From Flammulina velutipes (lineage: Eukaryota > Basidiomycota > Agaricomycetes > Agaricales > Physalacriaceae), in the NCBI GenBank assembly GCA_011800155.1, contig CM022369.1, positions 2,108,001-2,172,000 of the forward strand: a stretch of DNA of 64,000 bases. Reading direction: 5' to 3'. Shown piece after piece: positions 34,488-45,310 of the stretch. How positions within the stretch are numbered: the first letter of the stretch is position 1; every line of letters starts with the position of its first letter. The position numbers and the translations under genes were made by a program. Below the pieces are notes generated by a model. It ran no database searches. It was not told the DNA's origin and saw nothing but the letters and a program-made list of their open reading frames with translations.

Positions 34488-36520
34488 ATGGTCGCTGTTA
34501 GCAGCGTTCAAGTCAACGGGCAAGGTTTGCGGGACATTTTCGCACGTGCGCGAGATCAAACAATCGAGCCACGAAAGCATCTTAGACAATCACCGTCAAG
34601 ACCAAAATCTGCCCCGCCTCATCGTGAACGACTATCTAGCTCGACGCTGTCCAACTCAAAGGCAGCTCGTCTTTGTTTTATGCTCTCCGCCCCGCCACCA
34701 CTCGACTTGACCTTTGACAATGACGAGTGGGCCCCGCAACAGCGACTGTATCGCACCGCCAGTGTTGGCAGCTGGGGGGTAACCTCCATGGGACGCGGCT
34801 TCGACTGGGATGAGAACGACGACTCTCTAGATAAGGCGTACACCCACCGCAGCGACGACAAGGACACACCGCGCGCCGCTTGCATCGAACCAGCAGTCCA
34901 GATCGAACGCCACGACGGTCGCAGGACGCCCAACATAGTCGACGCTGCCAAGGTCATGCGACCAGTCACCAACGTAACTCCTGGAAGCCCAAAGCTTACC
35001 ACCGTTGCCCTCATGTCGGCTGCGTTCACCGCGGAACCTGCGTTCTACTCACCAGTACCTTCCAGCGCCACATCCTCCAACATGACGGCCGGCATTCCGT
35101 CTTCGCCAGTGAGGCCTCCCTTCTCCCGATCTCCTTCGACAGCACATCCTAGACGACGCTCGTCACAGCAACGGGTCTCACTGATTGCCGGACGCGTGTC
35201 CATCGCACCGATAGAGCCTCCATCACCGCCTCCTCTTCTGGCTGCCTCTCTCCTCCGGGCGAACAGCCAGAGCAGTCTTCTCTCTGATGCATCTACCCGT
35301 GCGCCTTCTCCCATCGAGAGCAAAGAATCTTTCCTTGGCGAGCGGAACATCTCAGAATTCCATGTCGAAGGCGAGATCGGCCGTGGCGCCTACGGCCTAG
35401 TCAAACGCGCGAGAGAGATTCAGCCTGACGGATCACTGGGGGTAAGATTTAATTTTATGGTCCCTTGTCCAAGCTCATTGCCTGCAGCCACCGCTCGTCA
35501 TCAAGCAGGTCATCAAGTCGCGCATCCTCGCCGACTGCTGGAAGAAGCATCCAAAACACGGCACTATACCTATCGAGATATATGTCATGTCTGCTATCTC
35601 CAATACGTCCTATGTTCTTCCTCCGCGTAGACCTTGGAGCCCTTTCCGGTCGACTACAGGTAGCGCCGCTGAAAGTGATCCCGACTGGATAGAGGGCGAG
35701 ACAATGAAAGGCCACCCCAACATCTCTCCGTTGCTGAGCTTTTTTGAGGATAGCCACTACTACTACCTCGTCCTCCCGTCCACTCTACCGGAAGTCCTGC
35801 CTGGCGAACCTTCCCCTCCTGGCGATCTATTTGATCTAGTTGAAAGCTTTCCTCAAGGACTTCCACCCGATCGGATACGTTCTTACCTTGGCCAAATCGC
35901 GGACGCGTTGGCTTTCCTTCATTCTCACGGCATCGGTACGCCAATTTATCTCCGTTTTGACGACGTTGATAAATAAACCTTGCGTAGTGCATCGTGACGT
36001 GAAAGATGAAAATGTAGTGCTTGGACCTCACGGACGCTGCATTTTGATCGATTTTGGGAGTTCAGGACTTGTTAAAAAGAATGGATGGGATTCATTCAGC
36101 GGGACGTATGTACATAATTTCTTACTTTGTCCTCAATCTCAATGTAATTTCTACAGGCTGGATTATGCTGGACCTGAAATCCTTCGCGGCGAGCGTTATC
36201 ACGGAAAGGAACAGGATGTATGGGCCTTCGGTGTGGTGGCGTATGTGCTCTTGGTCGGTGAATGCCCGTTCATGACCGCCGAAGAGGCCCAGGCTGGTGT
36301 TGACTCGCCATTCGCGAGTGCATCAATAGCACTAGACGAGCGTTGTGCAGATGGAAGTGAGCTGGAAGGTGAAGAGGCGGATGGCGGTGGAGCACTTGGT
36401 GACGCTGCGGCGTTGGTAAGAGCGTGTCTCCGATTGGAGGTCCCGGCGCGACCGACATTCGAGAAAATTATCCAGAGTCGGTTCCTCCTCGGGAACGGAG
36501 GATGGACGAGTTGCGACTGA
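34488..36520 (+). CDS. PAS-kinase-type Ser/Thr protein kinase
   Basis: The C-terminal half is a protein kinase. It has the Gly loop EIGRGAYGLVKRAR and then LVIKQVIKSRILADCWKK with the ATP-binding Lys. The segment HGTIPIEIYVMSAIS follows, a feature I associate with yeast Psk1/2 and PASK. Then come VHRDVKDENVVL (catalytic loop), LIDFGSSG (DFG) and LDYAGPEIL (APE-like). PASK-type kinases set glucose partitioning and translation in yeast. The N-terminal 280 residues are Ser/Pro-rich with no PAS domain that I can see. Introns near 35442-35488, 35936-35986 and 36105-36157 are well placed. ATG 34488 gives the longest frame; ATG 34680 (MLSAPPPLDL) is an alternative. Confidence 0.78.
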
Positions 36521-36938
36521 TAGATTCTCTACAGGAAGGTATTCACCACACGATGTATTCATCCGCGCATGCTGTATCATTCAAGATCCTCCCTCATCAT
36601 TGTACTCATCTGTAATCAATACGATATCTCGAAACCCTTTGCCCATTGCTATCCTTACTATAGATACAAGAGTCGATGTGTATTTTGTAGTATATCGAGA
36701 TAATTATGACTATTTATTGGCTGTGTGAGTGCGAAGATTGAAGAATAAAGTTTGGACAAAAGGACTAAATCGAAGCGGAGCCGAATCGGAGTCAAATTAG
36801 GTCACGCACCGTCCTTTTTTATCAGCCATCTGATCGATAAAAATTTTCAGGTTGGCGAGTATAACTAGGCCAAACAGATCAATCTGCATCGACACACTTT
36901 CCCTCCCACTCCCACCACCATCCATTTGTCTGTCTAAA
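36521..36938. other. EF-1alpha upstream region
   Basis: This holds the kinase 3' UTR and the EF-1alpha promoter, with a long pyrimidine/C-rich stretch (about 36895-36930) just before the leader intron. No gene is seen. Confidence 0.5.
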
Positions 36939-37106
36939 GTGAGTCCTACTTTGCCATCTAGTTCATCCACATTGCCATCCTCGACGATCTGCGTCTCTGC
37001 TATCCTCTTCATCCTCGCGCTTTTACGATCTCTGCAACCTTTTTTTTACAACTTTTACCGCTCCGATGTCCTGCGATCTAGGCTGCTAATCATCTTTCAC
37101 ATCTAG
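36939..37106 (+). other. Leader (5' UTR) intron of EF-1alpha
   Basis: A GTGAGT donor at 36939 and a TCTAG acceptor ending at 37106 bracket a pyrimidine-rich, 168-nt stretch that ends 13 nt before the ATG. A leader intron is typical of fungal EF-1alpha genes and often raises expression. Confidence 0.75.
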
Positions 37107-37119
37107 AGACTCAATCAAA

Positions 37120-38904
<1,785 letters not shown>

Positions 38905-39215
38905 ATAGATGTAGAACAGCTGTATATCTCTTTCACTTTTTACTCTCTTTCTTTGGTCCTTCATACTCATCATCCTGTGCAACTGTCATCATTACATTGT
39001 ATTTACGATAACGAAGCTTTCAGCAAGAGCTGTACATGATCGCGCCTGTATAGTAAAAGGCAATGAATTTGTAGCACGCGAACATTTGTGGGACTTCAAA
39101 TTACGATAGACACAAGTCAACCGGTTTGCGCACAAGTTGAGTTCAACAAGTTCTAGTGTACGACATTGCGCTGTATTCTATCTAGTAGAAAGCTCTAGAG
39201 TCTAAAGTTGTGTGT
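38905..39215. other. Convergent 3' region
   Basis: About 311 bp separate the EF-1alpha stop from the histidine phosphatase stop. It is T-rich 3' UTR sequence after EF-1alpha, with no gene seen. Confidence 0.5.
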
Positions 39216-40120
39216 CTACAGGTTGCTGACGATAGATACATTCCCGTCTCGAACTTGAGATCCCACTGGACCCTCGTCTTCGTCAGTCACTCCCTCCCCT
39301 TTGTCATGGACGACCTGACCTTTGTCAGTCTCGATATCCTGGAACCCCCACTCACGCTGAGCGCCACCAGCCATGTGAGAGCCATCTGCGACTTTGATCG
39401 CTTTCCAGCCCTCGCCGTCCTTCTCGAACTCGGAGAGCGTACAGCACCCAATACGAACCGGAAGATCCATGTCCTTCTGGAGGATGCGCACGGCAGCGGC
39501 GACAGTTGCCGCGTGGCTGACCAACAGCACCTTCTCATTCTCTGGCCGTATCTGCACAAAGTCCTCTAGGAATGTCTTGACGCGGTCCTGAATCTGGGCG
39601 ACGGTTTCTCCTTTACGGGATGGGTAGTGGATGGGTGACCAGCCTTCTGGATCGATGGCGCCAGCGGGGAAGTACTTTACTAGTGACGAAGCTGGACCCG
39701 GACGCGGGTGGAGGCCCGTGTTCTCTTGAACGGGGGAGTACCATTCTGATAGACCGTGTTCTATGTAGATGGGGATGTTGAGAGCCTTTGAGATGGGGAG
39801 CGATGTTTGTATGCATCGATAGTAGGGAGACGAGAAGATCGCGGTCGGACGTTCGGATTGAGGGAGGGATAGGAAGTAGGCGGCGGTTTCCTCTGCTTGG
39901 GTCACTCCCAGTGCTGCTAGAGGGGGATCGCGTGGCAGTCCAGTCTCGCTTGTCCTGTAATGTGAATTAGCAGGCGATGGAGATAGATGAAGTAACGTGG
40001 GCCACAAACCAATTTGTTGTAATCCAGTTCAATCGGAATCCTAATGGCAGCGTTAATCTATGAGGTCTGTTAAGAGGACATATACATACCATGCCTCAGA
40101 AGGTATATCTTTTGTACCAT
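39216..40120 (-). CDS. Histidine phosphatase of the tau55/YNL108C type
   Basis: The protein has the phosphoglycerate-mutase fold. Exon 1 and 2 join as MVQKIYLLRHGFRLNWITTN, with the catalytic RHG His. A third exon starts TSETGLPRDPPLAALGVTQA. Further motifs are AIFSSPYYRCIQT, IYIEHGLSEWY, and VLLVSHAATVAAAVRI with the second active-site His. This combination (RHGxRxNW, PPLAxxG, SPYYRCxQT, GxxEWY) resembles yeast YNL108C and the N-terminal half of TFIIIC subunit Tfc7/tau55, more than glycolytic mutases. The acidic C-terminal tail (EGVTDEDEGPVG) is unusual. Substrate and role are unknown. A role in RNA polymerase III transcription is only a possibility. Confidence 0.8.
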
Positions 40121-40293
40121 TTTCAGTACGAATGTGGGGGTAAGAAGAAGGTGGACTCCGGACAGGATCGTCCGGAGATCAGGCAATGACGCATCGATCA
40201 AAAGATATTCGAAATTCGCAGGCCACTGCAAGGTATAATAGAGGTCCTCCCATGAGATGTATTTACGCATCTACAAGTACAAAAGTATGTAAT

Positions 40294-42399
40294 CTATAGT
40301 CGAGGCTTGATTAACGGTTGCCAGTCAACCCGTTCAATCTTTTGTTACTTCGTCAACACGGCGCACCAAAACAACGATTCGGAAAACATACCATGTCAGG
40401 CGTTAAATCGCGAACGCTAGCAGCTCCCAAGAATTTCATCGCCTTGACAATCTCATGTTCCAAGATACTGATAGCCTTCGCAACACCATGTTCGCCGTAG
40501 GCCTATAGGATGTCAAGCCTCAGACGTGTGCAAACTGAAGGAACAACGTACACTTTGGGCGTAGAGGAAAGGTCGTCCCATGCCTACAGCAGTGGCTCCG
40601 AGACATAATGCTTTCACGACGTCTGTCCCACGACGAGCGCCACCTGATACAAGAGGTTAGGTGGATGCCATGAACGAATCAAGATGTGTACCATCGATGT
40701 ACACTGTGGTTTTGTTAGCCCGATAATTCATACAATGTGACAAAGCGGAACACACCTTCTATCTTATCAAAGACTTCAGGATGATCTCTTCGTAATCTAT
40801 AGAGTACCTCCATCGGTGGTAATGTGCTGAGAAATTAGTGAGTAACAAGGACGCTCCAGTCCACCATGCACCCACAAGTCCAATTGCCGACCTGGAAAGG
40901 TTTGAGTTGATTGAAATATTGCTAACTGACTCTTGACGTACCACCGTGGTTTGAGAGAAGGATACCATCAACGCCGGCCTCCGCAGCCAAAACTGCATCC
41001 TAGAAAGACAGGGATGAGTGAAGTGGATATACTGTGAAAAACAGATGCCTCACAGCAACACACTCCACGCCTTTGATAACAATCGGTAGCTTGGTGACTC
41101 TTCGCAGCCATGGAACGGTCTGTAGGATATGATCAGCACGTCCTCATAGCAGGCACAATATCCCAACCTTTTCCCAAGTCATGTTCTGGTCATCATTCCC
41201 CACCAAACCACCAGCCGTGCCGTTGATGTTGACCTCAACTAACGGGTCATCATCAGAATGATACGTTGACTTGCCATTCTCGAGGAGCTCCAAATCCCAA
41301 GGACTGCGAATATCACTCTCTCGCTTTCCCGCTACAATAGCATCAACAGTCAGGAATATGGCCTTGTAACCCAGCGCTTCGACCTCTTTTACACGCTTCT
41401 CCGCCAATGAATCATCTGCGGATTTGTATAATTGGAAGAAGAGGGTCTGGGAAGGTCCAGCGGCTTCGGCTATCTCGCTGTAGGAAGACGACGCGTTTGA
41501 AGAGAGCATTTGGATGATACCGCCAGTGCGACATCCTCGGGTAATGTTCGCCTCGCCTGGAGAAGATGAGTGTACATTCGGAAATTTGGAACAGATCAGT
41601 GGGGTACCTAGTGGATGTCCAAGCTTAGCCAGACCAGCACCAGAGACGAACACAGGGATAGAGGATTTGTACCCTAGAATAGTTGTTGAAGGATCGCAGT
41701 CGCCAACAGCGCGCATAACTCGGGCATGGAAGAAGAATCGGGAAAATGCTCTCATGTTTTCGTCATTTGCTAGACGGTAATGTGAGCAGATAGTGGATGA
41801 AGAGGAAACAGTGTTTTACTTATTCCATCATCTGACGCGGACGAATAATACGCTCTGGCTTTGTGTGATAGGACGCTAAGGGCAGTAGCCTGAGATATGA
41901 GAATTAGTTGGGGTCGTTCGTTATTCGAATCAGGAAACGTACCTCAATGTCAGCGATACTGAGCATCCGATTGAGGGGCGGCCTCTGCCTGCGTGCTAGT
42001 TCAACTCGCTCTTCATCCTTGGTCTTGACGCGAGTATCACGATCCTGTTGTAGTTTCGAGGCAGATTTTGTATCTAGAGGACCGAGATGCTGTGAGGGTG
42101 AGAGGTTCTTCTCTAGGGCGTCCGGTGGGTGTATGGGTGTATAAGCAAGTGTGGCGTCCCGGCCAGCATACTTGAGAATGATTGCAGAACCTCCGGGGTG
42201 TTTCTAGGACGGTTAAACTACAGAATATGTACAAAATACAAGAAGGCTCACGGAGATAAAGTCGGTCACGTCGTACACATTGTTGTCAATAACGACCCAG
42301 CAAGATCTAGCAGCTGTGAGTGGGAGATATATAGGAATCAAAAAGGTAGGCTGACTTGTCGTTGTTGTGGGCAGATACCTGCTCGAGTGTTAGCGACAT
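40294..42399 (-). CDS. CYB2: Flavocytochrome b2-like FMN-dependent alpha-hydroxy acid dehydrogenase
   Basis: The enzyme family oxidises L-lactate or a related 2-hydroxy acid and passes electrons through heme to cytochrome c. The protein begins [20 protein letters not shown], the cytochrome b5 domain, with the heme motif [19 protein letters not shown]. The FMN domain includes [20 protein letters not shown] and [15 protein letters not shown], and ends [20 protein letters not shown], then LTPDM. The last exon, found by splicing, reads [14 protein letters not shown] before TAG at 40294-40296. The ATG is directly followed by the b5 domain, so no mitochondrial presequence is visible, unlike yeast Cyb2. 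A cytosolic location is therefore likely. Substrate specificity cannot be told. Confidence 0.85.
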
Positions 42400-42763
42400 A
42401 GTTTGTGCAGAGCAGGGGGAAACAGAGCTTGCACTTGCGCGTTATTATGTAGTCTGGGGAAAGAACACGGGGATCGGCCCGACACCATATCACCGTTCCG
42501 AGCGGTTAAAGGCGGTGGATTGACAAAAGAACCATCGCTGATTCGTTGTATGTAAAGTAGAATACTATACAGTAGGATTAAGGTCACTAAATATAGAGCC
42601 TATGTAGGAGGGAGTATGCGAAATACAATAGCTATCTGATCGTGAGGTTTACAAACATCGAGGCAACAGTACAAGTCCAAAAGAGAGTGACCAAGGAGGA
42701 TAAACAAGTTTCGATAAGGTAGACGTATTCAAAGAGAAGAATAGAATCGGAATCAGGCAGGAA
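42400..42763. other. Intergenic, nothing recognised
   Basis: About 364 bp upstream of the flavocytochrome gene hold its promoter and possibly the 3' UTR of the next gene on the same strand. No RNA gene or repeat is seen. Confidence 0.4.
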
Positions 42764-43334
42764 TTATCGCATAGTATACGGAGCAGAAGACGCCTTCTGT
42801 GTGCTATCCTGGATAGTTGTCCAGATGTGTTTATCAAGCCACTCGTCGTCAAAGCACCAAGCCATGAGAAAAGGTTCAGTGAGCGCCACGAGAGTTGCAG
42901 GGGAGACAGAGCGAGCTCGAGAGTCGGACGCGTTCGAGTTCAGGATTGGCACGTTTTGCGTACGAATGGGCGGCTATAGATGCTGCTAATTAGATCTTTA
43001 TGTTAGAGTAATCAACGTATATCGGGGCACCTTTGGGGGTACAGGTTCTGTGGCGTTATGAGAGACAGCGACAATAAGGATCAAATATATGCGCACCATC
43101 GGCAGCGTCTAGCACCATAGAGGTTATAAGATCCGTTTGTACGGGCATTCGAGGCTGAGGAGCAGCGATAGAGAAGGCGGGAGATGGTGCAATGTTCTCT
43201 TTCAAGTTGAGGCTATCTGGGCGTATATGGAAGGGTTTGGGATGGAGGCTGAAGACAGATTCATCGCGCAAAGGATACGGGCGGTTCAGTGTTGCTAACG
43301 GCGCGCAGAACTGCAATGTTTGAGCGCCGTCCAT
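42764..43334 (-). CDS. Hypothetical protein, model uncertain
   Basis: An open frame begins MDGAQTLQFCAPLATLNRPY, continues RDESVFSLHPKPFHIRPDSL and runs to ADGAHIFDPYC before a stop. A second frame downstream reads RARSVSPATLVALTEPFLMA, then WCFDDEWLDKHIWTTIQDST, and stops. Both look coding in composition and could be exons of one short gene, but I could not place a convincing intron that keeps frame between them. No domain is recognised. Confidence 0.35.
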
Positions 43335-43548
43335 GATGGCAAAAGGCAAAGACGGGTGCGGCGTCAAACTTTCACACGCTAGTGGCGTTCACAAGTTCAT
43401 GTTCTCACGGTCTGAAACAAAGCGTTGCTGGGATCGTAAGCTGCTGAAATTGGTACATATACACTGCATGCCCAGTCAATATGTGATCACAAAAGATATA
43501 TACTCTGGCCGCTAGCATTTTGGCGTGCCCGTATTGCAAGATGGGCAA

Positions 43549-44769
43549 TCAAGCGAGGGACGGGAATGCAGCCTCATCGTCGACGTTGATAGTCGGGGCA
43601 TGCGCAGCGCCACGCGCAGCTCCTCGTGCTGGGCGCTCGCCACGGCCACGACCTTCACCGCGTCCACGTCCACCACCACGGCCCTCACCACGTCCACGTC
43701 CTTCACCGCGGCCACCGCGACCTCCGCCACGCTGAGGACGTTCAAAGTGTGCGTCAATCTCGAGGAAAACCTTGTCCTCCTTCTTGGCGCGAGGCTTGCC
43801 AGAAGGCTTTGCCTGTTGACGGTATTTTAGTACGGCGTAACAAGAATAGAGAGACTGCGTACCTTTCCGGTAAAGTAGGCCTCTTCTTCCTCGGGCTTTT
43901 CGAGACGGACGGCATCGTTCCAGTCAGCATCGCCGACCTTGCGGGTCTCGAGTTTAGAGACACCCTCGAGCTCGCTCTTCTTCTGGGCAAGATATTGGTC
44001 CAAGGTGAGGGTGTTGTCCTCCTCTTCGGGCTCACGCTCAGCACGTTCGCGACGAGCAGGCTTCTCGTCTTGGGGCTTGTCGACGGGGGTCGCTGATGCG
44101 GCGGCATCGGTAGCAGCAGGGGCTGTCCAGTCTGCGTCCGCTGCGGGTGAATTCCAGCCTTCAGCGTTGGCGTCGGTCACGGCAGCCTCCTCCTGTTTGA
44201 GTTCGGTAGGGCCGTCGTCGCCACCCCAGCCTTGGTGGACTTTTTTGGTAGAGTCGCTGTGTACGATGAGGATGGATCTGGATGGATGTTGATAAACGTA
44301 CGTCTTGCCTGTCTGGCTATGCCTGTCGAAAGGTCTGCCACCACGAGCACCGCGAGCGCCACCGGCACCACGTCCACCGCGACCGCGTCCACGGCCGTCG
44401 ACTAGATTAGATGAGATGAGGACGCGATAAGAGATCGGAGTGCAGTTGTGACGTACATTTGCGGTCAGCGGTAGGCTCCTGAACGCCTTCAGTGTTCAAG
44501 TTGCCTTCGCCAGTCTGTGCAGTCCGAGCGCCGCCTCGCTGGTAGTATTTGCCACCGCGGGATCCTGGGCCACCACGGGCGCCTCGCGATGATGCAGTCT
44601 TGGTGGTAGCGGGTGCTGCAGGTGCTTCTTGCGCAGGCTTGGGAGGCGGGGACACTGTACTAGAACCGTCCTCTAATAATAATAAAGATTGGTATCGATT
44701 TAACGGTTTCATTGGTTGAGAATGCGCACCGTCCAACAAGGCAAAAGGGTTTTTGGTAGCCACCGACAT
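43549..44769 (-). CDS. Stm1/HABP4-SERBP1-type ribosome- and RNA-binding protein
   Basis: This family clamps idle ribosomes (Stm1 in yeast, SERBP1 in animals) and binds RNA and G-quadruplexes. The N-terminus MSVATKNPFALLD is the Stm1_N motif. Arg/Gly-rich segments follow (SRGARGGPGSRGGKYYQRGG and GRGRGGRGGRGAGGARGARG). The central HABP4-type block contains NTLTLDQYLAQKKSELEG and VRLEKPEEEEAYFTGK. The C-terminus is a long RGG region (RGGGRGGRGEGRGRGEGRGG) and ends DDEAAFPSLA before TGA at 43549-43551. Introns lie near 44278-44306, 44403-44456 and 43811-43862, among others. The FPSLA ending is characteristic of this family. Confidence 0.9.
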
Positions 44770-44869
44770 TTTCGGGGCCCTTTAGGGTCTGCTCAGATAC
44801 GCGTTCAGTGGTTCGTCGAGTTGGTGGTCGGCGTCGATACAGAGGGCCTGCGAAAATTCTTGATTGGCA

Positions 44870-44892
44870 CCCCAGACACCCGGTGTCCGGGG
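44870..44892. repeat. 23-bp near-perfect GC-rich palindrome
   Basis: CCCCAGACACC and GGTGTCCGGGG face each other around a single C, with one mismatched pair. It sits about 70 bp before a TATA-like box and could bind a dimeric regulator. It could equally form a hairpin. Confidence 0.6.
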
Positions 44893-44992
44893 TCCATTTC
44901 AGCCACCCGGAATTGGCTGTACAGTTTCATCCGGCGCCATGCCTATAAAAATGGCCTGCCTGGAAGGGCTCTTCTTAACGCAATTTTCACAG

Positions 44993-45049
44993 GTGAGTAG
45001 TGGGTCCATGTATGTGCTGTATTCCGCTCGCTGACTTGCATATTTTCAG
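44993..45049 (+). other. Probable 5' UTR intron of SPP1
   Basis: The donor GTGAGT, the branch-like CTGAC and the acceptor TTTTCAG make an ideal 57-nt fungal intron upstream of SPP1. Splicing joins an open frame from ATG 44939 (MPIKMACLEGLFLTQFSQ) to a further 18 codons ending at TGA 45104-45106, a possible 36-codon upstream ORF. Confidence 0.5.
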
Positions 45050-45310
45050 CACGACAAAAGCATCTTGACGAGGGCACGCCGACCGAAAGGACTGGCGAGT
45101 CGATGACCTTGAGACCGTAGCGTTGCTGGAGAGGAATAGGTTTAATTGGCCGACGATGGGACTTGGGTGCGGACAGTTCATTCGCCTCCTTCGTGGGGCG
45201 GACATGGACATGTTCGCAATGTCTCGTTGTACATCTTTTTCTGTTTTGCGTCTGTTTTCGTCAATATATGCGTTCCGATTACCAAATCATTCTCTCCTTT
45301 TCCCCACCAC

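Larger units (their letters stand above)
44770..45310. other. Divergent intergenic region with SPP1 leader
   Basis: This 541-bp stretch between the Stm1-like start and the SPP1 start holds a 23-bp palindrome (44870), a TATA-like TATAAAAA at 44943, and a well-formed leader intron (44993-45049). A small upstream open frame crosses that intron (44939-45106). Confidence 0.5.

Noticed and set aside
40070..40270. Frame starting MRKYISWEDLYY as a possible last exon of the flavocytochrome gene
   Set aside because: It has a possible acceptor, but the alternative acceptor giving [14 protein letters not shown] fits the known family end. The frame lies in the leader of the histidine phosphatase gene.
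43512..43757. Val/Ala-rich minus-strand frame in the Stm1-like gene
   Set aside because: It is the out-of-frame reading of the RGG-encoding exon. The in-frame reading gives the family RGG tail and FPSLA end.
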